DNA of 64,000 nt from an uncultured Eubacteriales bacterium (GCA_900548855.1 URMF01000011.1:1-64000); one strand, 5' to 3'; positions 34,162-45,200 are shown, counted from the first letter of the stretch. Notes: generated from the letters alone by a model not told the origin. A program made the numbers and translations.

Positions 34162-34861
34162 TTTGAATTGCCTCCTTAATTGTTGTCTTATAGCTGCGAG
34201 ACAGCGGAATCTCCATATGATTTTTTAAATCAATATAATTTTTGGAATACCATGCTTTCCTGATATATCCTACATTGACAATAAATCCTCTATGACATCT
34301 CTGAAATATTTCCGGAAGCTTCCGTTCCAGCGCATCCATCGTACCATGCATCCCATATTCCTTATATTGTAAACGGATATAAATCCTTCTGTTTCTTGCC
34401 TCAAAATAGAGAATCTCGGAATACGGAATCCTTCGCTTTCCTCCCTCATTTTCAAATGAAAAAAAATCCACATTATTTTCTTCTAACTGCATTGTTACGA
34501 AAAGACTTTGCATGCTGCGCCTGATTTCGCTGTATGCAAAGGGCTTTAACAATAAGGCGGCTGCTCTTATGTCAGGTGTCAGATAGAGAACCGGTGAAAT
34601 GGTATTGTCTGAAATAATTACAATGTCCACCTTGGGAAAACGCAGCCGCAAAGCTCTGGCCACCTGTAACCCTTCCTTCTCTGTAATATCAATAATTCCA
34701 ATTTCTATATTCTCCAGCAGCTGCTTTTCAACATCCTTTACCGAGCTGATTTTGATAACATCCAGGCTCTCATCGGAATCGTAAGCCACTGCATCCTTTG
34801 CAATCTCCTTCAGCAACTCAAATTCATCCTGCTTACAGCTATATATAAGCATTGAAATCAT
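34145..34861 (-). CDS. LytTR-family response regulator
   Basis: 238 residues. The N-terminal receiver keeps the likely acceptor Asp in IGIIDITEKEG and the Lys in LLLKPFAYSE, but the acidic pocket at the N-terminus is weak (CKQDEF). The C-terminal LytTR DNA-binding domain is clear: SEILYFEARNRRIYIRL, CHRGFIVNVGYIRKAW and EIPLSRSYKTTIKEA. AGGAGG precedes the ATG. No partner kinase of the HPK10 type is encoded in the locus, so it may be controlled by a distant kinase, by the Ser/Thr kinase, or act without phosphorylation. It may regulate the operon. Confidence 0.9.
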   Translation of the reverse strand: MISMLIYSCKQDEFELLKEIAKDAVAYDSDESLDVIKISSVKDVEKQLLENIEIGIIDITEKEGLQVARALRLRFPKVDIVIISDNTISPVLYLTPDIRAAALLLKPFAYSEIRRSMQSLFVTMQLEENNVDFFSFENEGGKRRIPYSEILYFEARNRRIYIRLQYKEYGMHGTMDALERKLPEIFQRCHRGFIVNVGYIRKAWYSKNYIDLKNHMEIPLSRSYKTTIKEAIQNGKVN

Positions 34862-34866
34862 ATAGC

Positions 34867-37800
34867 CTACCTCCTAGCAAGCGGAATTACGATTTGGTCT
34901 ACCTCTCCGGATAACCGGTTAGAAATCATACCAATTCCAGGCTTCAACATCTTTGATTGCTCCTTGTAAGGTACCGCATTAAAATTATAGATATTGTTTT
35001 TTTCCACATTGCCGCCAAAATGGACACCCGTTTTATATTTCACGAAATATTCGTATACCTTATAGAAGTTAATCATCTGTATATTATCCAAACCAATTAC
35101 ACCTACAAAATATATATTTAATAACCGTCCCTTCTCTATAATATTTTCAAGAAACCCCTTCATTTCAAGCTCTGCATTATAAATCATCGTAATAAACCAT
35201 TCCAAATCGGGCAGAAAGAAATAAATGGCCTTTTCCTGTGACATGGCATCAAAAATCTCCACTTCCTCTGCGTCATTTTCCATCATTTCCTTACGCTTCT
35301 TACTCCGGCTTCCAATTTCAGGAATTACCCTGTTGAAACAGTCAAAAACAGATTGTTCGTCTGTTGCATAATGTATCCCCTCTGTTTCAGCAAAAGCATG
35401 CATCGGTTTTGATTCACCGTCAAATATATAAATTTCACTATCACGTTTCATCGCAGATTGAATCATAACCTTCATGAAGTTTTTCTTTCCAGACCTCGGC
35501 AGACCGGTAATCATATAACAAAATGTATCAACCAAATCAATACTATAGATAGATGCGTTCTCCGCATTATATCCAACTGGAAGACATCTTGGGTTCTGCA
35601 GCTCCTTTTCATATGTTTCAAGCTCACTAAATTCTGACCAAACCGGCTTCTCCGGAATTTCTGGAATTGGACGGGCAGCCTTTTTCTTCCAGTTTTGTCT
35701 CATATCCTGACATTTCCTGCGAATCTTCTCAATACGCTGATAGTCATCCTCCGCCGGACATGCAAGAGCAACCTGATACTCCAGAATGCGGTTGCCATAG
35801 TATGCAAGACCACGCCCCTTAATATTTGATTCCGGAACCACATCAAACGCCATCGTCTTCATAACATCCCCATAAGCATATTTATCTGCCATTTCTGTTG
35901 TAATGAATGTCTTGATGTTCTCCGCCGCACGGGAAGGAATATCCGTATTTCCAATTCCTGCACCGGATAACAGCATGTAAATACCGTGACTTACACCCTC
36001 CTTGGAAAGAGTAACCAGATCATCCATATAGTGTTCTTCCGTTTTCTCATTGAAAGCGGATACATTATCAATAATAATAAGTATCATTGGCAGAACCACC
36101 CCATTTACCTGAACATACTGGCTGTAGTTACCACCACGGAATAATTTTTTTCGCTCATCCAATATCGAATGAATCATGGTAAAGAATTTTGATATTCTCT
36201 CATAGTCCCCTTCATACATGACGCCTCCCAAATGAGGAGCATCTTCAAATGCACTCATCATTTTACTACTAAAATCAATAGCATAAATGTTGATATAGGA
36301 TGGGTCATATTTATGAACCAACGCATAGGTAATGGATTGGAGTGTTGTACTCCGCCCGCTCACCACCATACCACATACAGCATGATGTCCGCCCTCTGTA
36401 AAATTAACCTTCATAGGCATCTGCGCCTGATTTTGCGGGTCATCATACAAGCCAAGAACCACTTCTATATTCCACTCTGCTTCCGGTTCCGGCCATTGAC
36501 CATTCTGATAACAGTTATTATTAAATTCATCAAACGCTTCCAGATACATCTGAACAGGCAGCACCGGCATCCACAATTGAAGCTCATGGGTATAACCATT
36601 TTCTTTTGCAACAATTGCCAGATAATCCTTCACTGCATCCAACTGCGTCTTATCCTTTGCCTGCGGAAGCTTTATATTATTTCTTTCTGCACGCGAAATC
36701 ATAGCTGCAATAATGTTTTCTGCATTGTCACAATCACCATATAGCTCAATATAATCCTCCAGCCTTGCGGTATTATATGCGCTAATAGGATAATCAATCA
36801 AATCCTCTTCCATCATCTGATACATGTCATCAATAATCATCTGTTCCTTTGATTTCATCTTCAGACAATCCTCAAGAGATATTTCTTCTTTATCCATTGC
36901 CTGCAGTAAATATTTCTGTAATACTGTCAGCCACTCCGCCTGCGCCTTCACCTTCTGTGTCGTCTTTGCATAATTACCCGTCATGTCAACTCTTCCGTCA
37001 AGCGTAATCAGCTTTGCAATATCAACCTTGCTGTCACTGTCGTCCTCACTATATACCGCTCCACTAAATCCGGACTGAAATAATTCAAACACCTCATCGT
37101 TACCCACCTGTAAATAGGCGCGGCCAGCCTGTGTAATGTATGCCGCATCTGGTTTGTGAAGCATATCGTTACTATCCTGACGGTCCTGTACACGAAGACA
37201 GAGGCGGAATTTAGAATTACTCCAGATATTATCGTCCACCGTACCACTTGGTTTCTGCGTTGCTAAAATCAGGTGCACACCGAGGCTCCGTCCTACCTGT
37301 GCAACACTGACCAGCTCTTTCATAAAGTCAGGCTCCTCACGTTTCAACTCAGCAAACTCATCAATAATAATAAATAAATGCGGAACCGGAAGGCTAACCT
37401 CGTTATTCTTATATAATTTTGTATACAGGTTAATGTTATTCACACCATTTTCCGTAAATATTCTCTGCCGTCTTCTGTTTTCACTTTTTATAGAGACCAT
37501 GGCACGATGTACCTGATTGCCGGACAAATTCGAAATCTGTCCGATTAAGTGTGGAAGACCGTTAAAAAGGTTTGCCATTCCACCGCCCTTGTAATCGATG
37601 ATAAAAAAACCGATATCATCGGGGCTATAGTTAACTGCCAGCGAGAGCATATATGTCTGCAGCGTTTCACTTTTTCCGGAACCTGTGGTACCTGCCACCA
37701 GACCATGGGGTCCATGATACTTCTCATGTACATCCAGATAGCTGGGCGCCCCCCCAGCCTTTGCACCGGTCATACCCTTTATATTGTCATAGGTACGGTT

Positions 37801-39858
37801 CTTTCTCCATCGGTCAAGAACATTCAAATCCTCCAGCTTCGTTGCACCATACATCTCAAAAAATGTTATGGATGACGGAATATCGCCTCCGGACTCCGTT
37901 TCTTTCACATAAATATTTGCCAGTCTCTTTGCAAACTGCAATACCTTCATGTCGGAAACAGTGTCAAATTTAATCTGCTGCCTTTCCTCCTGTGCGTCCT
38001 TAACATCATAAACACCCTGGAAATCCTGGTCATTTTCAATAATATATTCGCATTCATTTGGAAGACCCGTATAGGAATCTGCAACAATAACCGTAGATAG
38101 TCCATAATTCATGCTATTATCATACACATATTTGGCGATTAATTCTCCCTCCATCATTTCGGGATTCATCAAAAACATAATAAAATATGGCTTCTGGATA
38201 ATCTCTTTTTTCTTGGCAGAGCCCATCTCTTCTCTTTGACGGAATATTTTTGTCATGCTGTAGAAAACATCACCGGCCTGCTGCTTGTCTGCAGCAATAA
38301 ACCGAATCTTTTTGTCTTCTGACCAGACATGCGGAAACCATTTGATATAATCCCATTTTCCAATATTTTCCGCTGCCTTTTCATCATATATAAAAACCAT
38401 TTTTACATCTGTATAGCAGTTATTTGCTGCAATCTGTGTTGCCAATATTTTGACAAGCTCAAATGCACCCGATAGCTGTTTCCCACCAATCAGTCCAATC
38501 AAGCGATGCTTCAGTAAATCCACTCCCACCGGAACATTAAACAAAGTCTTATAATTCTCTTTAATAAACTTCGGTTTTTCTGCCAATCCATCCTCATACA
38601 GCTTAAAACGGTCCTTCGGAATATTAATCTGTGCTTGAAAAGGAATATCTCCCAGTCCCAGCCTGTAAAACATAAAATCCTCATGCCTGAAATTTCGATT
38701 CCACAGTACCATGCTATTACTGTCATAACCCGCACAGGTCTCTGCACTTTGATACATGATATTCAGAGAACGAATATTATTCTCGTACTTATCCTTAACC
38801 ATTTCGGTGCGCTTCATCAGATAATTGCTATATGCTTCAAAACGATGCAGCTTCTTTTGTTTTTCCTCTTTATTCTGTTGAACAACATTTACAATTGCCC
38901 ATATCACGCCAAAAATTGCAGAGGTTCCAGCCATAATCAGACCGGAGTACATATATAATCCGGAGTTGCTTCCACTGGCCTTTGAGGAATATATCATTAG
39001 CAGGCTGCCCAGCAGCATAGGGATAACCATTATAAAGGAGGAGCCTCCCGTCATAAAAAGAGGCTGTTTCTTGCTCTGCTGTAAATCCGGCGGTGCTTCA
39101 ATTTCAACCTCTTCCGTATCGATTTTTTCAATATTTCTCGGCGAACGCCTTAACAGAGTCATACAATCCTTTGCTGCTTCTAAAGCCTCATTAACCTTAT
39201 CCGGATTCCCCTCCGGCTTTGCAAATTCCATAACGGATAGCTTATCTGTATTGACTTCAACCTGATAATTTGCCTGGTCAATAGCGATACAATCTCCCAG
39301 AATCATGATGTGCAGTCCCATAAAACTGATTAAATCTCCAAAATTTAAAGAAATGGTGTTCTGAATCAAATTCGTATTGACATAAGTGCCATTGACACTT
39401 TTGTTTTCAAGCATCCAATTATTCTGGGCATCCCGATACAATCTTGCATGAGTTCTTGAAACCATTCCCTGAAAATCATATCGTATATCCATATCTTCAT
39501 TTTTACCTATGGTTATCTCCCGGACATCTTTTACTGCATATTTGCTAAATACAGAAATAGAGTACTGCGCGTTTCTGACAACCAGCGTTATATTTTCTGA
39601 GCCGGCATAAAAAATATGAAAAATATCCTGGTCCCGGATTGGTTTTCCAATATATTCTTCATTTCCCTTTGTGACCTTATATTGGGAATTTTCCACAAAC
39701 GTCCATGTTCCGTTAATGTTTTCAAGATAAATTTCCAGATTTTCTGAAAGATTGAAAATATCCTTATATAGAATAAAAGAATAGTCTGTATTTACCAAAT
39801 TGGGTAACCGAATCTCCTTGAAGGATGTGCTTGTAAAAACTGATAAAATCGTAACCAT
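34867..39858 (-). CDS. essC: EssC-class FtsK/SpoIIIE ATPase with FHA domain, type VII secretion motor
   Basis: 1663 residues. An N-terminal FHA-like region is followed by a canonical FHA domain at about 105-185 (VSRTHARL, NKSVNGTYVN). Two membrane helices lie near 272-291 and 301-325. The first ATPase has Walker A GTTGSGKS (about 723-730) and Walker B LFIIIDEFAEL (about 828). The second has a variant P-loop VVSGRST (about 1165), and the third GLPRSGKK (about 1452) with a weak Walker B. Order and size match EssC/YukBA, the membrane translocase that binds WXG substrates. Only the first ATPase site looks fully competent, the usual pattern. It sits upstream of the LytTR, EsaB and WXG100 genes. 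Confidence 0.95.
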   Translation of the reverse strand: MVTILSVFTSTSFKEIRLPNLVNTDYSFILYKDIFNLSENLEIYLENINGTWTFVENSQYKVTKGNEEYIGKPIRDQDIFHIFYAGSENITLVVRNAQYSISVFSKYAVKDVREITIGKNEDMDIRYDFQGMVSRTHARLYRDAQNNWMLENKSVNGTYVNTNLIQNTISLNFGDLISFMGLHIMILGDCIAIDQANYQVEVNTDKLSVMEFAKPEGNPDKVNEALEAAKDCMTLLRRSPRNIEKIDTEEVEIEAPPDLQQSKKQPLFMTGGSSFIMVIPMLLGSLLMIYSSKASGSNSGLYMYSGLIMAGTSAIFGVIWAIVNVVQQNKEEKQKKLHRFEAYSNYLMKRTEMVKDKYENNIRSLNIMYQSAETCAGYDSNSMVLWNRNFRHEDFMFYRLGLGDIPFQAQINIPKDRFKLYEDGLAEKPKFIKENYKTLFNVPVGVDLLKHRLIGLIGGKQLSGAFELVKILATQIAANNCYTDVKMVFIYDEKAAENIGKWDYIKWFPHVWSEDKKIRFIAADKQQAGDVFYSMTKIFRQREEMGSAKKKEIIQKPYFIMFLMNPEMMEGELIAKYVYDNSMNYGLSTVIVADSYTGLPNECEYIIENDQDFQGVYDVKDAQEERQQIKFDTVSDMKVLQFAKRLANIYVKETESGGDIPSSITFFEMYGATKLEDLNVLDRWRKNRTYDNIKGMTGAKAGGAPSYLDVHEKYHGPHGLVAGTTGSGKSETLQTYMLSLAVNYSPDDIGFFIIDYKGGGMANLFNGLPHLIGQISNLSGNQVHRAMVSIKSENRRRQRIFTENGVNNINLYTKLYKNNEVSLPVPHLFIIIDEFAELKREEPDFMKELVSVAQVGRSLGVHLILATQKPSGTVDDNIWSNSKFRLCLRVQDRQDSNDMLHKPDAAYITQAGRAYLQVGNDEVFELFQSGFSGAVYSEDDSDSKVDIAKLITLDGRVDMTGNYAKTTQKVKAQAEWLTVLQKYLLQAMDKEEISLEDCLKMKSKEQMIIDDMYQMMEEDLIDYPISAYNTARLEDYIELYGDCDNAENIIAAMISRAERNNIKLPQAKDKTQLDAVKDYLAIVAKENGYTHELQLWMPVLPVQMYLEAFDEFNNNCYQNGQWPEPEAEWNIEVVLGLYDDPQNQAQMPMKVNFTEGGHHAVCGMVVSGRSTTLQSITYALVHKYDPSYINIYAIDFSSKMMSAFEDAPHLGGVMYEGDYERISKFFTMIHSILDERKKLFRGGNYSQYVQVNGVVLPMILIIIDNVSAFNEKTEEHYMDDLVTLSKEGVSHGIYMLLSGAGIGNTDIPSRAAENIKTFITTEMADKYAYGDVMKTMAFDVVPESNIKGRGLAYYGNRILEYQVALACPAEDDYQRIEKIRRKCQDMRQNWKKKAARPIPEIPEKPVWSEFSELETYEKELQNPRCLPVGYNAENASIYSIDLVDTFCYMITGLPRSGKKNFMKVMIQSAMKRDSEIYIFDGESKPMHAFAETEGIHYATDEQSVFDCFNRVIPEIGSRSKKRKEMMENDAEEVEIFDAMSQEKAIYFFLPDLEWFITMIYNAELEMKGFLENIIEKGRLLNIYFVGVIGLDNIQMINFYKVYEYFVKYKTGVHFGGNVEKNNIYNFNAVPYKEQSKMLKPGIGMISNRLSGEVDQIVIPLARR

Positions 39859-39875
39859 TTATATCCCCCTTTATC

Positions 39876-40469
39876 TTAAACAAAATGTATATTCAATGAA
39901 GTGTCTCCAACCTCGATAAAATCATTATCAAGTAATTTCACTGCATCTCTGGACAACTGCATTTCTTCTCTTCCTCGCCTTATTTTCACCGGATGAGTAT
40001 CCTCCAATGTCTGGATATATAACGACTTGTCATGCTTGAACATCCGGCACTGTTCCTTGGCAACATTCAGGTCGTTTAATACCAGTGCATTTGTATTGCT
40101 TTGTCCTATCGTAATTACCTCTGATATGAAAATTACATACTTGCGGGTAGATAATTTTCCCTTTTCAATAATCTGAACGGCAATGTTGTCATCCGTTCCA
40201 TTCACAAAATTTGTTTCCTCATGAAAATTAACCTCATACGGAATATTATTTTGAAAAGCCTTCGTTTCAACTCCCTCGTATAAGCGGTTTTTCAATGCCT
40301 GGTCAAGCTGTTCCTCCCTGACCTTTTCCTTTTGCAGGGTATTCATTTCTACTGCCTGTTTCTTCTCTTTGTTTAAACGGAGAAAGCGAAAAAACACCAA
40401 TCCAAGAATTATCCCTTCGTAACAGCACATTGCTATATTTGAAAATAAAATATCTATGATTTTGTCCAT
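39876..40469 (-). CDS. Membrane-anchored protein with degenerate FHA domain
   Basis: 197 residues: one N-terminal helix (about 8-28), a charged helical linker and an FHA-fold domain (about 105-197; VIFISEVITIGQS and LLDNDFIEVGDTSLNIHF). The usual SRxH phosphothreonine motif reads AKEQCRM, so the Ser and His are missing, and the NG motif is not evident. It probably acts as a structural FHA module rather than a phosphothreonine reader. AAAGGAG precedes the ATG. It is 17 bp upstream of the EssC gene and may be a stator or assembly partner. Confidence 0.8.
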   Translation of the reverse strand: MDKIIDILFSNIAMCCYEGIILGLVFFRFLRLNKEKKQAVEMNTLQKEKVREEQLDQALKNRLYEGVETKAFQNNIPYEVNFHEETNFVNGTDDNIAVQIIEKGKLSTRKYVIFISEVITIGQSNTNALVLNDLNVAKEQCRMFKHDKSLYIQTLEDTHPVKIRRGREEMQLSRDAVKLLDNDFIEVGDTSLNIHFV

Positions 40470-40492
40470 TCGCTTTTCTCCTTTGAATTGTA

Positions 40493-41086
40493 TTATTTTA
40501 ATGATAAGTATTTTAATTTATCTGCATTTTTCTGTACTAAAATATCCACATATTTATTTTTTTCAATTAATTGATTGCCTATTTCATTTGCATTAAGCAT
40601 ACTTCTTTTCACTATATATTTTTGCTGTACAAAGTCATAGTAGACAAGAACTATTCTGGTTCCCCGGTAAATATATACGTTTCTTAAATAACCCTTAATA
40701 ACATAAACCGCATTATCGCCTGACAATTTATTAATATCCTTCACGGTTAAAACAACCAGAATGATAATAATTGCTGCATAGGCAAGCAGCCCGCCAATTA
40801 CATATTGTAAGATATTGTCCCTATGATTCAAAGCTGGCAGCCATATACAAATAACTATTATAAGAAAAAACACAATTGCAAATAACAGCATCCTCCTCCA
40901 ATTTAGCCTTTTATAATAATCTTTCTTTTTTGAATCTACCAGAATCCTATCGCTGGACGATAACTTGTTTTTAACATGTTCATTTAAGGTCTTCGTATTC
41001 AAATCTTTTACATAATATATGATTGCGTAAATTATGCATGGAGCTGCTAAAATAATTATGCACAATAACAAAATGCTATCCTTCAT
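40493..41086 (-). CDS. Three-helix membrane protein
   Basis: 197 residues, with helices near 4-25, 68-88 and 92-115. The cytoplasmic or external C-terminal domain is about 80 residues and strand-rich (YVIKGYLRNVYIYRGTRIVLVYYDFVQ is split across this region). It overlaps the DUF4176 gene by 11 bp and is close to the probable substrate gene. It could be a membrane component of the apparatus or an immunity protein. Sequence alone does not decide. Confidence 0.7.
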   Translation of the reverse strand: MKDSILLLCIIILAAPCIIYAIIYYVKDLNTKTLNEHVKNKLSSSDRILVDSKKKDYYKRLNWRRMLLFAIVFFLIIVICIWLPALNHRDNILQYVIGGLLAYAAIIIILVVLTVKDINKLSGDNAVYVIKGYLRNVYIYRGTRIVLVYYDFVQQKYIVKRSMLNANEIGNQLIEKNKYVDILVQKNADKLKYLSLK

Positions 41087-41384
41087 TTTGGCTTACCTCT
41101 GTTATCAATTGTTTATATTTATCATTTTGAGATATAAATTGTACTAACTCTTTTCTGGATTTATCTTCATACCCGCGAAATATTACTTCATCAATAGCAG
41201 GCTCTTGAAAAACAATATTTGTCTTGTCTGAAACATAACCAAATGGATATGAAACGCCAAAATAATCATAAACATTACCAGTCTCATTGTCTTTAGGAAA
41301 AACTCCTGCTATCATTACTTTTATACCTGTATTTTTTAATTTCACAATAGAACCAATTGGTAATATGTCTTTAATGTTTGTCAT
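41076..41384 (-). CDS. DUF4176-family protein
   Basis: 102 residues. The opening DILPIGSIVKLKNTGIKVMIAG, with DYFGVSYPFGYV near residue 40, is the DUF4176 pattern. DUF4176 genes are often found beside type VII substrates in Firmicutes. It has no signal or membrane segment, so it is probably a cytoplasmic partner or chaperone. It lies between the candidate substrate gene and the three-helix membrane protein. Confidence 0.8.
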   Translation of the reverse strand: MTNIKDILPIGSIVKLKNTGIKVMIAGVFPKDNETGNVYDYFGVSYPFGYVSDKTNIVFQEPAIDEVIFRGYEDKSRKELVQFISQNDKYKQLITEVSQNEG

Positions 41385-41422
41385 ATTTACTTATCTCTCT
41401 TTCTTATTAATAATATTTAGCC

Positions 41423-42256
41423 TCACTGTGATTGATACCACTTCTCATATACGTTATCATCAACCGTGTGCGCAAGCCAGGCAACAGCATCCTCACCATT
41501 TTTTGAAATACTAATAGCATCTATGATTGCAAAAGCAGCAAAGCCATATGGACCTGTAATTCCAACAACAGTATCTTTGCCCAAATCGCCCAACAGTTCC
41601 AAACCATAATATCTCAAAGCCTGATCCCAACGAATGTCACCATCATATACAGCAGAACCATTCTCATATGCCCTGGTAATAAGTGAAAGCCAAGAGCTTA
41701 ATTCGGATTCACCTATCTCTTTTCCTAACTTTGTTAAATCAGCGGCATTCTCTACACCTACAAGTCTGATAAAATCATCCAACGCATCCAAATCATCTCC
41801 AATATATTCTAATATTGAAGCAATATTCATGAGAAGTGACAAAATATCCAATTTCCCTTTTTCATATTGATTCATTAAATCCAAAATATCATTATATGCC
41901 TCATTTGCCTTAGCTTGCCCACTGTTATTATCCTTTTCTTCGCTATTAACATTATTTACTGTATCTATATTTCTTCTTAGTATTTTGTTTGCTAATATAC
42001 AACCCTCTGTATTTTGATATTGTTCCACAATTTTTTCTAATATAGAACTCATTTGCTTTAGAATATTAATTATTTCATCGTTGTTTCCAAAAACTGTATT
42101 AAACGAGCTAGATACTTTTCCTTTGATAGAACTATCTAATTGATTATATATTCCTTCAACATCATTATTACATTGATTCATTTTTTCATATAAAGTATTT
42201 AAAGAATCTATTTGCGTTTGTATTTTAATTAATTTGATTGTAAATTCACTTCCCAT
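41423..42256 (-). CDS. Candidate type VII substrate with WXG100-like N-terminal domain
   Basis: 277 residues with no signal peptide. The first 100 residues form a helical hairpin (IKIQTQIDSLNTLYEKM and ILKQMSSILEKIVEQ) that carries YQNTE, an YxxxE export motif, near residue 85. W-x-G is absent. A Ser/Asn-rich linker leads to a C-terminal domain (about 125-277) with a Gly-rich hydrophobic stretch (TVVGITGPYGFAAFAIID). LXG/WXG fusions of this shape are type VII effectors. No known toxin motif is seen, so the effector role is inference. DUF4176 and membrane partner genes follow at once. Confidence 0.65.
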   Translation of the reverse strand: MGSEFTIKLIKIQTQIDSLNTLYEKMNQCNNDVEGIYNQLDSSIKGKVSSSFNTVFGNNDEIINILKQMSSILEKIVEQYQNTEGCILANKILRRNIDTVNNVNSEEKDNNSGQAKANEAYNDILDLMNQYEKGKLDILSLLMNIASILEYIGDDLDALDDFIRLVGVENAADLTKLGKEIGESELSSWLSLITRAYENGSAVYDGDIRWDQALRYYGLELLGDLGKDTVVGITGPYGFAAFAIIDAISISKNGEDAVAWLAHTVDDNVYEKWYQSQ

Positions 42257-42277
42257 TAATTAATTTCTTCCTCTCTT

Positions 42278-45200
42278 TCAATTCTCTGTCTGCATTTTAT
42301 TTCGCTTAACAATAATAAATATGCTAATTACACATACAGCAAATATCATCAATAATAACAGCCATAACCAGGTTGTATGTAAAAATCGCACCAATGGATT
42401 TGTAGTTACCACAATATGAAAATCATCAAATGACTTGCCATATTTACCTTCTGATTTTTCACTTAATATGTTACCTGCCATATCCTTTGCCATCAGCTGG
42501 ATTGTCTGGGTGGATAAAGACTGCCCCACTTTAACCGGAATTAATCCATTCTCCAGCTCCTCAATGTCCGAAGCCTTGTATGTACCATATTCCTCCCCAT
42601 TTAGATAAACCGTTACATAATCTGTTGCCAGATTATCCTGTACATCCAGGTATACCGTATGGCTGGCTTCGTTATATACCTCACGGTTCTCTGCTCCTGT
42701 GATAACTGCACTTGGTGCTGTCTGGTCAACTGCAAATTCAACGACAAGATTTCCCTCTGTGCGCTTATTACTTACATTACTTGTATGGTTTCCCGCCTTA
42801 TCCGTAGAATCAATCTGAACGGAATATCTTCCCTCCGAGAGGAAATTATCAGCAGGAATGGTATACTCATATTGATACCATTGACCTTCACCTCTCCTGT
42901 CCTTCATCTGATAATAGGTTCCGTTCTCCCTCTCCTGCGAACTGCTGCTTCCCGCTTCATTCACCGTGACAACCGCTGCATTTACACCTCCCTGTGTATA
43001 TGCAATGTTCCGCTCTACTACTTCATCCACATTGGTTTCAACAATTACAACCGGCCTTCCCTCCTGGATATAGGAACATACTCCGCTGGTTAACCATTCT
43101 CCTGTTTCTGTTCCCAAAGTGTAGACAGAGCCAAAACGATTAACAGAAAACTCTATGCTTTTCTCAGTTTCATTTCCAGCCTTATCTGTCACCTCCGCAG
43201 TTAAGGTATAGACATCATCCAAAATCTGTGTCTCAGGAAAATCCAGCGTAAACTGTTCCCCATTATTTATGACTTGTGACGAAATGGCTACATCCTTTAA
43301 ATCTATTTCCCCATTATTGGCACCATACAGCTTGATTACAGCCTTATCCGAATCATAATTCACATCCGTACAGGTTATAACCGGCTTAACGTCGCCTTTA
43401 TTTGCCGATTTATCTTGTATATTTGTGATCTCAATTTCCGGTTCAATCAAATCAACTGTAAATGTGCTGCCGCTATAGCTGTCTGCTGCATTACCTGCCT
43501 CGTCCGTATAAGCGACATCTAATCCATACGTTCCGTCTGCACTGTATGAAACGGTTGCCGTATGTACATCACCATTACTGCTAAAGCCTGACACCCCCGA
43601 TGCGGAGCTATTATCTGCATGCATTTGAATATCTACCTTGCTGGCATCAAAGTTATGCTCTGTAATCGTAATGGTGGCTGTAATAGGCTCCTTATAATAA
43701 GCATTCTGTTCCGGCGCTGTTCCATTGTAGCTTACGGAGATAACCGGCTTTGTGGCATCAACTGTAAATTTATCTGAAAAATTCTTTGCTGCCTTATTAC
43801 CAGCCTTGTCCACACAGCTGACAGTAAATTCATAGTCATCGTCTTCTGTAAATGTAACTTTGCAGGTATACACTGCATTATCCGATTTTCCTGTGTTACC
43901 GCTATGGCTCCACTTACCAACCTTTCCCGTATTTCCATGAGCTCCCTTTGCTACAATTTTCACATCATCTGTATTTAAATTCCGTTCCTTGATAGATATG
44001 GTAGCGGTTCTGGTGTGGTTACAGTATTCTCCTTCTGCCTGGTCATCATAGGACACACTGATTTCAGGTTTTACATTATCGATTTTAAGAGGAATTTCTT
44101 CGGTGCTTTTATTACCGGCGTTATCAATTGCAGTTACACATAACGTCACATCATTGCTGTTAAACTCCTTGGCAGAAATGCTTTCCTGCTCAATTTTAAG
44201 TGTATCTTTTTCCTTTTTCTTGTCTTTACTTATATCATATACAACCCTTGATGATATATGTTTTCCATCCTTCCTCAGATAATAGGCAACATATTGAAGC
44301 CCGGAGCTTGCAGTTCCCCCTTCTGGAATCTTATCTTCAATATCTGCAGAAAATGATACATTGCCATTATAAAACCCATTTTTATTTGTTTCTTTGTTAA
44401 GGGATAACAAAATATCCGGCTCATGATTATCCGTAATCATTCCCTGTGTATTGAAATAACTGATATTACCGGCTTTATCCTTGACCCTTCCATATATAAT
44501 ACAGCTCTCATTTACCTCGATTACATTGTTTTCCATTTTATCATATAAATGCCAGCTTTCTTCCGGTAATTTGTCCAATTTTTCTTCCGTCATCTGTTCA
44601 GCAGATAAAAAGTAACGAATCTCTACCGGTGAGATTTCATCAGAACCTGACATGGTGTACTGAATTGTATCTTTGCTGAATACGCTATACAAAACCTCCG
44701 GTACAAATGTCAGCCATGGTAGCTTGTCTGAAATATCCTTTACCATGGAAACAATACCCTTTTTCTTGCCATCATTCGATGCAATCTGGTCAAATAATAA
44801 TGCCGTTTCGATTTTACCGTTCGGAACAGTCGTATCAACTGTAACATTATAGACTACTGACTCCGGCTGGCCATAGGTATCTTTTTTAGGCGTATTGCCA
44901 GCCTTATCAATGGCTAATATTTTGATTTGATAGTTTGCATCCTCTTCTAACTTAATTTGCTCCGTCGCATATACATCACTTTGAGTCGTAGGCTTAAATT
45001 CATAACATATTTTTTCATCTATTGGATTGCCCACACAATCCTTTTTAGTAATAATAACTTGTCCGCATTTGAGATGTTTTTCTTTAATTTTGATTGTGGT
45101 CTGGATAGTCTTATTGCTATAAACCTCTTCGCCATTGATTACTTGGTTAGTTATATTTTCCTCTGTTTCATCTTTTATAAATACAGCAGTTATTTCTGGT

